Origin: Hymenoscyphus infarciens
Taxonomy: Eukaryota; Ascomycota; Leotiomycetes; Helotiales; Helotiaceae
NCBI GenBank assembly: GCA_001414345.1
Contig: LLCB01000272.1
Location: 1 to 64,000 of the forward strand
Direction of reading: 5' to 3'
Length of the DNA: 64,000 nucleotides
Below the pieces are notes generated by a model that saw nothing but the letters and a program-made list of their open reading frames with translations, had not been told where the DNA came from and ran no database searches. The position numbers and the translations under genes were made by a program. Shown here piece after piece: positions 21,801 to 32,722 of this stretch (its first letter is position 1; each line of letters begins with the position of its first letter).

Positions 21801-23291
21801 TGAGCGAGTTCGTCTCTTGATCGAAGTTTTGTCTCCAGGTTCGAACGGCTTGTCCCTTGTCTTTGATGGCGAGGCCAACTTTGCGAACGGCCTGGGTGAG
21901 TTCCTCTTCGGATTCTTCAACGTCCTTCTTGCTCTCCACGATTGAGATGATGTTGCGTTTGAGAGACTTGAGGCCCGATGTGACAGTCTCCTCCAATTGC
22001 ACAATAAGCGCATTTCCAACGCCGTTCGCCTGCTTGATCAATGTTTCTGCGATCTCGGCAATTCGCTGCTCCAGTTCTTCAGAGCCTTCATCGGCAGCTT
22101 TTGCAAACTTTTCCTGCCAAGTCTTGAGATCGTTGGCCACAATTTCTTGTGCTTTCTCCCTTGTTTCCAGCTTCTTCGCTTCGGAATCTTCCGATTCTAT
22201 GGTTTCCTCTGCTTGTTCGATGACGGGTTCGGAAGATGGGGGTTCTGTTCTCTCCGCAGCTTCGGTGGATAGAATCGTGGTGGAAGATAGTTCGGAAGTG
22301 GAGGATACTGAAGAGGTGGAGGAGGTGAAGGATGAACTACAAGAAATTAGTCGTTGCGAATAGAAGTATGGAAATGATGTCTTACTTATCAACCTCTTCT
22401 ACCACTGCCTTGAGCTTTTTCCCGTCTCGGTATCTCCCCAGGCGTTGGCCAATCCTGATTAGTTGCGGTTCAACATTCTCACCATACAATATTCGCACTT
22501 GAGGCCATATCGTACGCTCTATGAACACCGAACCCGTAGTCCATGCCCATTTGGTGTAGGGGGCGGCCGTGTTGAGCGTGAAATCGCTTGTAACAAGATA
22601 TCCATCGATTGCGTATGGCCTGATCGTGGTATACGTTGGCAAGATATGGCCGTAGTATGTTTGAAGGGCATTTGTCTTCACAATCTCGTAGTATGGAGAT
22701 GTCGCATCAATGGCCTGCTTGACATGTGGCCCCAAAGTTTCATCATATTGTTCCTTTGCAACGACCTGATATTTTTGAACCAGCGGTTGCACATTCTTCT
22801 CCCATTGAGCTTGACCATATGATTGTGCTTGTGCAATGCGAGGAGCACCGTATCTCTTGCCCAAGAAGACAACGGGTGCAATTACTTTCCGGTCTGCGAT
22901 TTCGTAATACGGTCTCACTTTCTCAACATAAGGTGCCGCATATGCATCGTAGTAGGGCTCGAGGTATGGTGAAACTGCCGATTTGAACTGGAAATATGGC
23001 TTGCAAATTATCGGAGAGGTGTCTGTGAGAAGGTCTGGCGCTGACGGACATCGGAAGAGGACGGTGATGATTGAGTACCAAGTCAAGAGCCTAGCAGAGA
23101 TTGTTAGCACCTAATTGTGAAAGACAGTGGCGGTAGACGTGCCTGGAAATTATGCTGAAGAGACTGTAGCCCGTCTTTTTCGGTGTCTTCGTCTTGGTCT
23201 TTGTTGGGGGGGATTTCGCATGTCCGTTGATTGCCTTCCCATTCAACTCCTTTCCACTGGATTTAGCCAGCTTTCCATTACTCTGCGCCAT
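18897..23291 (-). CDS. Large repeat-built protein with an N-terminal membrane segment, function unknown
   Basis: Four minus-strand exons, 23143-23291, 22386-23090, 20522-22336 and 18897-20469, join in frame to 1413 residues. Intron 1 needs a GC donor (AG|GCACGT); the others are GTAAG and GTATG. Order: basic Lys/Thr-rich N-terminus; one hydrophobic segment (LFSIISRLLTWYSIITVLF, about 45-63); a Tyr/Pro-rich region of YxxPYxE-type units (about 80-220); a conserved acidic/coiled region with MRWAWTEGITHKDWTKYHKL (about 485-510); and from about 635 to the end some 17 Ala/Ser-rich units of about 40 residues, each with a core like IYGTxxGxxES. These units look like amphipathic-helix repeats. Similar fungal proteins have sometimes been labelled "transcription factor hoxa13", a name nothing here supports. 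An ER or lipid-surface role is a guess. Confidence 0.85.
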
Positions 23292-24684
23292 GTTCAACAC
23301 ATGCAGCTTCAAAGAGCTTGCTGATGGAAAAGATTTGTTGTTCAGGCGAGGAATTGGAAGGCCGGGTTGGAGCTTGGGGAGAGCTCAAACAAGTCAACAC
23401 GGACCAACAGCCCAGGAGAATCGCGAGAAGGGGCGATCTGAGTGTAACACTGTTGGGTAGGGTAGGGTAGGGTAGGGTAGCTGTCGGACGAGTACACAAG
23501 GGTGATGCGAGGAACAAAACGAGGTGGAACAGGAAGCTAATGCTGAATGAATTCTTAACTTTCTATCTGGGAGGTGGTGAGATTATGGTTAGCTTGTTGC
23601 CGATTGTCTACAGGCAATAATACATTTCACTGGCGCATCGCAGCGCAGCAGGTAGCAAGCAGCTGCCAAGCCCATGACATCAGAACGGGAGAGGGCTGGG
23701 AGGACTGGGAGCAAGATCAGGAAATATAGTAGACAGAAAATACCTTGGAACGTGGACAGGACGCGATAGAAATAGACCAGGTTATTTGAGGAATATATGT
23801 AGACGAGTGTAGATGATGTAGGAAAGAATTCTTTCCTTCTACTTGTACCGACGAAGCACCTCCTGGGATTCGCATCTGATACCGCTGTTGATACCGGAAT
23901 TTCGCCAGCTCTTAGATACATTAAAGCGGCAGTAGATTAGATTACTAGCTAAGGTAAAGTAGTTCTAACTTTCTGCGAGAGATTGTTCCAAGAGTTGAAT
24001 ACAAGGTCCCGAGTTGTACGAATAGCCTAGGATAGTTTGAATTCATCCTTCGCCTGAAGATGGTGTTGTTTCAAATTCATCGCATGCTATCGTTTGCCGA
24101 GGTTGAAGGCTCTTCTTACTTCAGAAGCGGAGTATTAAAACAAAGAGTATTAAAACAACAAACAGTTGGAGACGTATTAATTAGTAATCCTATCCACCCA
24201 ACCTAAGCTATTTCTAACGCCACAGATTACATCGTAGCCTAGAGCGTAGCCTAGACTATCGGCTGGGATTGCAAGGATAAGCCAGCGCTTCCGGTGTAAC
24301 CTTTATTCCGGTACCCTAGCCTAGGCCGACCGATATCAACGCCGAAGGTGATACTCTACATTCATCTTGAACAATCACCACAAACCCGACAACTACACCT
24401 CCTCCCATCCCACACCACATCCATCCTACGCAATCTTCAACACGCAGGCCCAACAAATCAGACATTCTCAACGATCGCTCTTTGTCTAAATCGCAGCGCT
24501 GGGTGTGTGGGGGATTCGGTCAAAGGTTCATTCTAGGCCGTACCAGATGGTTTTACAACTGCGTTGAGCCCAAGGCATCGCCTTCGAGTCCCAACCCTCG
24601 CCATCGCCCCAAAATTCTCTATCTACCTGACGAATTCTATTTGATTTTCGCCCGCCATCAACGCCCTAGGGCTATACCGCGAAC
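23292..24684. promoter_or_regulatory. Divergent promoter region between the repeat protein and SSM4
   Basis: 1.4 kb between divergent starts. Holds a GGGTA tandem (separate entry), a GAGTATTAAAACAA direct repeat (24129-24160), a GTAGCCTAGA repeat near 24235-24255 and a palindromic CCTAGCCTAGG at about 24314. The minus-strand frame at 23589-23921 is not a convincing gene. The 24350-24680 stretch is pyrimidine/CA-rich, probably the SSM4 leader. Confidence 0.35.
23454..23480 (+). repeat. Five GGGTA tandem units (G-quadruplex-capable)
   Basis: Five GGG runs separated by TA loops lie about 165 bp upstream of the minus-strand start at 23291. This satisfies the four-tract G-quadruplex rule. The unit differs from the fungal telomere repeat TTAGGG (it lacks one T), so it is not a telomere remnant. 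Confidence 0.7.
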
Positions 24685-27600
24685 ATGGCAGAACCAGCCT
24701 CGGAGCCAGCACCTCCCGCCGAGGGGCAGGGGCAACCTCCGGATATCATGAACGACCCCAAGTTCGCCACGAATGCCGATATGGGGGATGATGGAAATGG
24801 GGACGCTGATACATGCAGAATCTGCCGAGGGGAGGGCAGCGACTCCGAGTCTCTGTTCCACCCGTGCAAGTGTAGTGGGAGTATCAAGTACGTCCACCAG
24901 GACTGCTTGATGGAGTGGTTATCCCATTCACAGAAGAAGCACTGCGAACTTTGCAAGACGCCCTTTCGATTCACAAAATTATACTCGCCCAACATGCCAC
25001 AGTCGCTGCCCTTCCCCCTCCTGATGAAGCATGTGGCGATGCACATCTTCAAAAACCTAGCAACGTGGTTGCGCTTTATGTTGGTGGTACTGGTCTGGTT
25101 GGTATTTTTGCCATACGCCTTAAGGCAGATTTGGCGGTTGCTATTCTGGTTTAGTGATGGAGGATGGCCTCCAAATTATTCCAATATCGATGCCATCCGG
25201 AATGCAACAAATGCAGGAGCTCTTGAACTCGCTCGGGAAATGCAACTGGCGGCCAGCCTTACGGAAAATGGAACCTCGCCAGTCACCCCGTTCCATGCAG
25301 CTCAGACCTCCTCGGCAAGTATTGGCGGTATCATGGGGAGAATCGTCGAGATTCTTTCGCCCATTACACAAACGTTGAACTTTACAGATCCTAATCCACC
25401 AAAAGGTATTTACCTTGGTATGGGGCCATTGAGAGTCTTTGTGGCAGACGACCCTAGCAACCATACCACCAATCTCACCGAATTTCTTGCAGGTATTCCT
25501 GGTACCGCTCCTAGCCCGTCGTTACTGAGTGAGGTATCGTTTTTCCGGAACCTTACTCGCAACGGTTATGTCAATCAGATCGTGATTAGCATTTTCGAAG
25601 GCTATATCATCACCTTCTTAGTTGTGGTATGCTTCATTCTCGTTTTTCTGATCCGAGAATGGGTTGTACAGCAACAGCCAGGAATAAACATGGGGGCTGG
25701 CTTCAATGCTGAGTTTGCTGGCGCTGAGAGAGCAAGAGAACAGCAAGGGCAAGCTGATGCTCGTCGAAATCCCGGAGATCGCCGAGCTGCAAGAGAAGAG
25801 GATCTCCCAAATCCCGCCCAGCAGCGAGATCGAGTTATTGCTCGACCAAGGCGAAGAAATGTACATTTTGGGGATGCTGAGGAAATCCCACCGCGACCAC
25901 TCCCCATTGACGAACCAGCGGAAAACGGCCCTTCGCCGTCGGAAAATGGAGCTTCTGCACCTCGTCCCTCCCCACCACGCGAGGCATTTTCCCCTGCTGT
26001 AGAAATACAGCGACGACTCACAGAAGAGCCTAGAATGACGGAGGAATTTTTGGCTATATGGCGGCGTGCAGACAGTGATCCCAGAGAAGTCCTACGCATA
26101 ATTGAGGCCGAAGGCAAGTCCCTTGAGATGCGCTATTGGGTCAATGCCATGAAGGTTTTGCAGGAGGGAGTTGCCCATGAGGCAAATCCAAACCTGGAGG
26201 CATCTTCTATATTGCGTGCCCCAACGCCAGATCTTGCCGATAAAGATGTAAACCTCCCGGAATTTGCCACACCTGGTCCTAGAAGATACTCGCCCTCAAG
26301 AGCCTCTATGCCTGCCGAAAGTGATACAAGCAGTTCAAGTAATGAAAGCTGGGTAGATATACCGAGGACAACGGATACACTCGAACCGGAACAATCGACG
26401 GTAAACTCACAAATACCCAAAACATTGGGCTCAAGGGACGACCTTGATTACTCCTCGGAAAAGGGAAAGGAGAAGGCAACGGAAACCCCTGAATCCACAT
26501 CCAACATAAATGATTTATCCATGCCCAATTCCCCACCCTCAGATAAACCAGAGCCATATTCCAGAGGCCTTGATCCAGACCCTTTTGTGTCAAGATCACC
26601 TCGCCCAAGAGCTGTGTCTGATGGTCCACAAAGGAACGAAAATAAATCTCCACTAGCAAACAATAGCTGGACTTTTGCAAATCTGGATATCCCAGATATG
26701 CCCAAAGATGAGTTGCCGGCTGATCTCGTGTCAACTACTGGTCCTCCGTCTGATACACCACAATCGTCTCACCCAACAACAAACCTCACGAAGGAAGCAG
26801 AATCTATTGATCCCTCTCGTGAATTTCTAGAACTCGAATATGCAGAAGAGAGAGCTTTCAATGAATATGATCCTAGCTCTGATAGTGATCAAGAAAATGA
26901 AAATGCTCCTTTGCGCCCAAACGACCCTGTTCCCGAGCCACCCGTTATCCGAGCAGACAATCCTCAACCCCAACCTCAAGAGCCTGTCGTAGCCCGGCCC
27001 ATAGAACCTCGAGGCTTATTGGGCAATGTTGCCGATTACCTCTGGGGAGGCGCTGGCGATGACAGACAAGAAGAGCAAGGGGGCAACGACGAGCGAATTG
27101 TTCAAGATCTAGCAGCCGAGGCGCCATTTGTTCCTGTCGTTCATCACGAGCTCTTCAACCAAGCTGGAGCAGATCAAGACAGAGAGGTTGTCGAAGCCGC
27201 GATTGCCGCTGGAATTGATCCCAACGACCAGGATGCCATTGACGATGCCGAAGATTTCGAAGGCATAATGGAACTTGTTGGCATGCGTGGCCCGATATTC
27301 AGTCTGGTGCAAAATGCATTATTCAGTGCTTTCCTCTTGGCTTTAGCCGTGGCTACCGGTGTCTGGATTCCATACAATATTGGAAGAACATCAATATTGC
27401 TTGTGGCAAATCCCGGCCCTGCCTTCAAATTACCCCTAAGGCTCATATTTGGTTGTGCAGCTTTCTTGCAGGATCTTACGCTGTCCGTTATTGGATTTGT
27501 GTCATACTGTTTGATCGCGGTGGCGTGGATACCTGTAAGAATGTGGTCCTATACATTTGCAAGTTCGACAGCGGTCAAGGTTGTACAAGAATCTCGACTT

Positions 27601-30003
27601 GGGCCAGCCGCAGCAAAAGTCTCATATGATGCTCTATTTCGGATTCTCAATGGCACGGTCAATACGATAGTTCACGTTACAGACTCTGAGATGTTTGCAT
27701 TCTCGGCGGCATCACACGAGTCACTCAACAATATACAAGCTCTAATCATCAATACGGTTACTGGAATTGGTTCCACGATCATGTATCTGTTCACTGGGGA
27801 TTGGAGTCTAACATTTGGGGGTATTTCCGCATTTCTTCTCACTTCGCTCACGTACACTGGGGAGGTCCTCGCTTCGTTACCCGCGCTTCTCCTTAAGCCA
27901 GATACATGGGTGATTAGTCTTGGGGTGGCAGAGCGAGCAACGCCGCTTGACCTAGAGCTCAGTGTTTGGGATGGGTGGGCTAGGTTCTGGGCAATTTTTT
28001 CGGGATACACGGCTCTGTGTGTCTTGGGTGCCCTCTACGTCAGAAAGGGCTCGCCATTCTCTACCAGCCAAGTGGGCCGAGACTGGGAAGCCACGCTTCT
28101 TGATCTACTCAATCAAGCTGGGGGTGTTATGAAAGTAATTCTCATCATCAGCATTGAGATGTTGGTATTCCCACTGTATTGTGGACTCCTTCTCGATCTT
28201 GCTCTTCTCCCACTGTTCGACAACGCAACGATCATGTCTCGAATCAACTTTACTATAGAGTCCCCCTTTACTTCTATGTTTGTACATTGGTTTGTGGGTA
28301 CTTGTTACATGTTTCACTTTGCCCTCTTCGTCTCCATGTGCAGGAAGATAATGCGAAAAGGGGTTTTGTGTAAGTTTTGCTATTTTTTCACCCTGGAACG
28401 CTTGCTAACGATGCTAGATTTCATCCGCGATCCTGATGATCCAACATTCCATCCGGTCCGAGATGTATTGGAACGAAATGTTGCAACCCAATTGCGAAAG
28501 ATCCTTTTCAGTGCATTGGTTTACGGCGCCTTGGTTGTCGTTTGTTTGGGTGGTGTTGTCTGGGGTTTAGCACTCGCATTCAAGAGCGTATTGCCCATCC
28601 ATTGGTCATCCAATGAACCGGTACTGGAGTTCCCGATCGACTTACTATTCTACAATTTCTTGATGCCCCTAGCCGTCAAGGTCTTCAAGCCGTCTGATGG
28701 ACTCCATGCCATGTACACCTGGTGGTTCCGCCAATGTGCACGAATGCTGCGACTCACATGGTTCATGTTTGACGAACGGAAGCCAGACGAAGAAGGTTAC
28801 CATGTTCGCAGAACTTGGGCAGATCTATTCAGAGGGTTCAAAGGTGACCCCACAATCCCTGTTGAGACGGACAATAAGGATGAGCCATTTGAAAACAACT
28901 CGGAGATGAAAGCATATTTCTGTCGCGATGGGCAATACGTCCGAGCGCCAGCATCTGACCAAGTGAGAATCCCCAAGGGAGGTCGAATCTTCATGCCTGT
29001 AGATGAGATGAATGAAAGACTGGACGGTAAATGGGATCGCCCCGATGGTGTACACGGCCGAACCAATGACCTTTACAAACAAGTCTATATCCCACCTTTC
29101 TTTCAACTCCGTATATGCTTGTTTATACTCTTCATCTGGCTTTTTGCTGCCTTTACGGGAGTCGGTATTACAATCGTACCTCTCGTGTTTGGACGCTATG
29201 TTTTTGCCAAAATGATTCCATCACACGTCCGCAAAAACGACGTATACGCCTTCTCTATTGGCATTTACATCCTGGGCTCTGCCTTGTATGCTGCTTTGAA
29301 TGTTCGTCGGTTTTTCTCCTGGTTACGCAATGCTTTGGCTATTGATGCGGAAACTCCATACAACGTTTTACGTCGTGTGACGACAACAATTTCCCGATTC
29401 GCCCGTATTACGTGGACTTACAGCGCATTTCTGTTTGTCCTTCCAACACTTTGCGCTTGCCTCGTCGAGTTTTACTTCATCCTTCCTATGCATACATTTT
29501 TGTCGGCGGACGAGAGACATGTGGTACATTTCGTTCAGAGCTGGACCCTCGGTCTTCTATATGTCAAGCTCACCACCCGTGTCATCCTCTGGTACGAAGA
29601 CTCGCGAGCGGCACAATCCCTCCGTGCCGTCATTCGCAACGGATATCTGGATCCAGACGCAAGACTTGCTACTCGCAGCTTCATCCTGCCAAGTGTCCTC
29701 CTACTTTCGTGCGCCCTGGGATGGCCTTGGGTGGTGGCAAATCTTGCTACAAAAACTGTGTTCAAGGAGCGTCCTGAGAATCACCTCTTTGTTTATCGAT
29801 ATGCGTATCCCTTCTGCTTGGCCATGCTGATTGTGAACATCGCGCTATACCGGGTCTTTGGGATGCTCAAGCAGTGGAGGATGATGATACGGGATGAGGT
29901 GTATCTTATTGGGGAGAGATTACATAACTTTGGGGATAGAAGAGTGGTTAGTCCGAATGTGTCTACCAAGGTCGTGCCGGGGGTTCAGAGACTTGATACT
30001 TGA
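24685..30003 (+). CDS. SSM4: ERAD RING-CH E3 ubiquitin ligase Doa10/SSM4 (MARCH6/TEB4 family)
   Basis: Integral ER/inner-nuclear-membrane ubiquitin ligase that marks misfolded and short-lived proteins for degradation with Ubc6/Ubc7. Two exons, 24685-28369 and 28418-30003, give 1756 residues. The 48-nt intron has GTAAGT, a GCTAAC branch site and CTAG, and its removal restores the conserved RKGVL-FIRDPDDPTFHP stretch. The N-terminal RING-CH (C4HC3) is complete: C44, C47, C61, C63, H71, C74, C87, C90. About 14 hydrophobic helices follow: two after the RING, a long acidic Pro/Ser-rich cytosolic loop (about 340-850), then the membrane bundle with the TEB4-type core. Length is above yeast Doa10 (about 1320) because of the cytosolic loop, as usual in filamentous fungi. 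No defect seen. Confidence 0.96.
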   Translation: MAEPASEPAPPAEGQGQPPDIMNDPKFATNADMGDDGNGDADTCRICRGEGSDSESLFHPCKCSGSIKYVHQDCLMEWLSHSQKKHCELCKTPFRFTKLYSPNMPQSLPFPLLMKHVAMHIFKNLATWLRFMLVVLVWLVFLPYALRQIWRLLFWFSDGGWPPNYSNIDAIRNATNAGALELAREMQLAASLTENGTSPVTPFHAAQTSSASIGGIMGRIVEILSPITQTLNFTDPNPPKGIYLGMGPLRVFVADDPSNHTTNLTEFLAGIPGTAPSPSLLSEVSFFRNLTRNGYVNQIVISIFEGYIITFLVVVCFILVFLIREWVVQQQPGINMGAGFNAEFAGAERAREQQGQADARRNPGDRRAAREEDLPNPAQQRDRVIARPRRRNVHFGDAEEIPPRPLPIDEPAENGPSPSENGASAPRPSPPREAFSPAVEIQRRLTEEPRMTEEFLAIWRRADSDPREVLRIIEAEGKSLEMRYWVNAMKVLQEGVAHEANPNLEASSILRAPTPDLADKDVNLPEFATPGPRRYSPSRASMPAESDTSSSSNESWVDIPRTTDTLEPEQSTVNSQIPKTLGSRDDLDYSSEKGKEKATETPESTSNINDLSMPNSPPSDKPEPYSRGLDPDPFVSRSPRPRAVSDGPQRNENKSPLANNSWTFANLDIPDMPKDELPADLVSTTGPPSDTPQSSHPTTNLTKEAESIDPSREFLELEYAEERAFNEYDPSSDSDQENENAPLRPNDPVPEPPVIRADNPQPQPQEPVVARPIEPRGLLGNVADYLWGGAGDDRQEEQGGNDERIVQDLAAEAPFVPVVHHELFNQAGADQDREVVEAAIAAGIDPNDQDAIDDAEDFEGIMELVGMRGPIFSLVQNALFSAFLLALAVATGVWIPYNIGRTSILLVANPGPAFKLPLRLIFGCAAFLQDLTLSVIGFVSYCLIAVAWIPVRMWSYTFASSTAVKVVQESRLGPAAAKVSYDALFRILNGTVNTIVHVTDSEMFAFSAASHESLNNIQALIINTVTGIGSTIMYLFTGDWSLTFGGISAFLLTSLTYTGEVLASLPALLLKPDTWVISLGVAERATPLDLELSVWDGWARFWAIFSGYTALCVLGALYVRKGSPFSTSQVGRDWEATLLDLLNQAGGVMKVILIISIEMLVFPLYCGLLLDLALLPLFDNATIMSRINFTIESPFTSMFVHWFVGTCYMFHFALFVSMCRKIMRKGVLCKFCYFFTLERLLTMLDFIRDPDDPTFHPVRDVLERNVATQLRKILFSALVYGALVVVCLGGVVWGLALAFKSVLPIHWSSNEPVLEFPIDLLFYNFLMPLAVKVFKPSDGLHAMYTWWFRQCARMLRLTWFMFDERKPDEEGYHVRRTWADLFRGFKGDPTIPVETDNKDEPFENNSEMKAYFCRDGQYVRAPASDQVRIPKGGRIFMPVDEMNERLDGKWDRPDGVHGRTNDLYKQVYIPPFFQLRICLFILFIWLFAAFTGVGITIVPLVFGRYVFAKMIPSHVRKNDVYAFSIGIYILGSALYAALNVRRFFSWLRNALAIDAETPYNVLRRVTTTISRFARITWTYSAFLFVLPTLCACLVEFYFILPMHTFLSADERHVVHFVQSWTLGLLYVKLTTRVILWYEDSRAAQSLRAVIRNGYLDPDARLATRSFILPSVLLLSCALGWPWVVANLATKTVFKERPENHLFVYRYAYPFCLAMLIVNIALYRVFGMLKQWRMMIRDEVYLIGERLHNFGDRRVVSPNVSTKVVPGVQRLDT

Positions 30004-31934
30004 ATTATTTTCTCGAGGGATGGGGGATGGATATATTTTATAATCGAGATACGAGGTGGCAGATGGATTACGATGGTATGAATGGCAAAATATTTGGAAG
30101 ATGGATATGAATTGATTGGAAGGGAAGGGAAAGGAACATAGCATTGGGCGTTTTCTTTTTTTGTTATTGAGAAAAGGAAGATTGTTCTCTCCTCTCTTTG
30201 AGTTCTGTTTGTGAGACTTAGATAGTTCTCTTTGTCATGGTGGATTTTACATATTTTCCCTCTCTCCTGCTTACTTCTTCTTTAGGGGCTTAGGTGTACA
30301 ATGAGATGCGAATTGGAGGATGGCGTTTTGTTTACTCTTTTTAGTTGGTAGACCAATAAAGACACGTTTCTCAGGCGTGTTGGTATGCGAACTTGGGTAG
30401 TGATTATCTCTCTGTGACTGAGTTCATGGTACTGAGAGGCACAGTGGGGTTTCAGCCGTGTTGCTGGCAGAAAACGCTGTAGTGAGTGTACACTTCAGGT
30501 TCGTCCTTGTAGCACTCGTTCCACATTCTTGGGGTAGTTTGAATGCTTATTCTAAACACTTGGAACGATTTAGAATATTAACCTGGATTTTGTAGGACAA
30601 CGACAAGTATTTGCAGCTGTTATTACTGTCCATTGCGACTCTACGAGGCTGTGTCGATATCTCGCGTTCTTACTGGCACCAAGGAACTTGTTATCAGTCA
30701 AGACTCACCTATCCCTGGCAACCCCGCTGAGGCTTCTGGATATTTTATAGAATTGGAACCAACCATCGCTTTTTGGCGAGGCTGGACATCTTTTCATGGA
30801 ATTATAAATGGGCTTCTACTAGGTGTTGTTTTCGCATGTTTTCAACTATGCCCCAAAGCACGTTTCTAAATCATGATGCCCAGGTGCTCTGCGTGGGAAG
30901 TTCATTGCGTGGTGTTTCTATCGCAATGAACTCGAACTTTACCATCTTGAACTCCAGACATTTCCTTGCCTCAATATCAGGTCCCGACGGATCGCTTGGC
31001 TCGAGGTCGAGGGCCGAGGTCAAAACCACTTGAAGCCATGCCATCCATGGAGGGAAGGAGCGGGCTTTCATCGAGGAGGGGGGCGAGGTTCGAGGTCGAG
31101 GTCGAGGCCAGATTCAAGTCGGACTGTTGGGGGAAGGAGCGAGAGGGTAAGGTGGCAAGAAGGGTCCAGGTCGGGTGGAATTGCCATGGAGGTTTCGAGG
31201 TGTCACAGTGTCCAGTGTCCAGTGTCCAGTGTCAAGAGGAGGGTTGGGAGGAAGAGCGACCACGATTTCCACCTTAAGAACCTTGGAAGGGTTGAGTGTG
31301 GACACCGAGGAAGGAGCGACCTCAACACCCCAACACCAAGACCTAAGGTACCACGCTACGTGTGAAAAGAGGTTGGCTCGGAGTATACCCCCCCCCCCTT
31401 CCCCTCCCCCCTTTCGGATTGGACTTATTCTTTCTCTCCTTCACACGCTTCTTCGCACCACGAATTTTGTGTCCTGGGATCGCGAAGAGTCTGTTGTTGT
31501 TTGGGTAGGATTGATAGGATCTTTAGAAGGTTTCCTGAGTGGCGATGTGTTTGGGGATGTGTTTGGCGATGGCTAGTTCTTCTAGTTGTTCCGCACAGCT
31601 GCGTTGGGCCAGAGAAATGATGGAGCTATGGCATGCATGTAGTAATTGCGTATCAGAGGGTTGCCGCAAGGATTTCCCACTCTGGATCCCGTTTTCGTAG
31701 GATAACGGTCCGCGAAACAGTCACAAAGTTCACTTATAATACATTGGGATCCAGATTAATTTTGTATAATCGTGATGTCGAGTCGTATCTCATTGGCTCG
31801 CCAACTAATGTGTACCAGCTGCTTCTTTCTTTGGCACGCTTCTACCCACTACGAATCATTAGAGTGGAAGCTCATTTGTCATTTCTGTGATGCACAAGTA
31901 CGAACAACCATTGGCTGTGCCCAACCTTGCCCTT
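30004..31934. other. Gene-poor intergenic region
   Basis: No supportable gene. Contains an AT-rich probable 3' end for SSM4 (30010-30130), a Gly/Arg-coding purine-rich patch with GAGGTCGAGGTCGAGG (31085-31105), a short tandem of TGTCCAG (three units, 31208-31231), and a C-rich tract of about 25 nt at 31387-31411. Open frames here come from simple sequence. A stretch at about 30550-30660 resembles the degenerate repeats at 55.9 and 56.4 kb. Confidence 0.4.
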
Positions 31935-32517
31935 TCAGGAGAATGACTGACCCTTCATTTTTTCCGCAATCTTAGCAAAGTGCAACATAGGTGATTGAAC
32001 CTTTTCTCCCGCCTCCTTCCAAGTGCTAGAGCCTTCCAGAATCCCTCTGTTTCCTCTGAGATCGATGTAATCCTGTAACAGGTATTGAAGAAGAGTGATG
32101 AATACCACGAAAGCTTTTGTTTTCCGCTCCCAAGACACCAAACCCGGGGATGAGAGGCGATCTTCCTCTCCATCTACGAAGAGTACTAGCTTGAACGGTG
32201 AGAAGTTATAAAGAAACCTGAGCCATTGTACGCCGCTCAGTCTTAACTTTTCACGTTTTTGGTCGCAGTCAAATCCCCTCATTTTTCTAAAAGGATTTCC
32301 ATGACATTGCCAACTTATGCACAACAGGTTTGTGCACACGTTCTTTTCCATCATTCTTCCCTTCTTTTATTCCCTTTCTGTTTTGACAGTTTGAACACAT
32401 CCAAGAGAGCCAGTCTGCGTGCTCAATGCCATATAGGTCTTCTAACAAGAGTGAAGTATCTATCTCTGGATTGAAATAGCAAGGGTAAACAGGTACCTTA
32501 TCCCTACGTTCCTCCAT
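31935..32517 (-). pseudogene. Possible broken or unresolved minus-strand gene
   Basis: Two overlapping minus-strand frames look protein-like. The upstream one (from 32517) contains LLEDLYGIEHADWLSWMCSN then CQNRKG. The downstream one (to 31935) contains CISWQCHGNPFRKMRGFDCD, then VQWLRFLYNFSPFKLVLFVD and FVVFITLLQYLLQDYIDLRG. The overlap (32287-32354) is a one-base frame change and no splice pair fits it, so this is either a frameshifted pseudogene or a gene with an intron I could not place. Cys spacing in both parts hints at zinc binding. Family not recognised. Confidence 0.3.
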
Positions 32518-32722
32518 AACACAATGAAAGAAGTCGAGTTTGAGCTCCGAGAGCGCCTAGCTCGCTTCCTTGCAGGCACTAGCAGTTCTATTGACTTGGG
32601 AAAGACCAACTTCGATGTGATCGATTATTGTTAATATTTGAGGCGCTTTTAGGGCGGGCAGGTTTCCATATGGTTCTTTTAACTTTATCAGCCAAAGAAA
32701 GGGGAAAACAGGAGAGATGTAC

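Noticed and set aside
20672..22363. Long plus-strand frames opposite the repeat protein (214, 144 and 168 codons)
   Set aside because: Antisense shadows caused by Ser/Ala-rich codon bias of the minus-strand gene.
23454..23480. Interstitial telomere repeat
   Set aside because: The unit is GGGTA, not TTAGGG, and is limited to five copies.
31387..31411. C-rich tract as an i-motif or replication element
   Set aside because: Simple-sequence run without further structure; nothing links it to a function.
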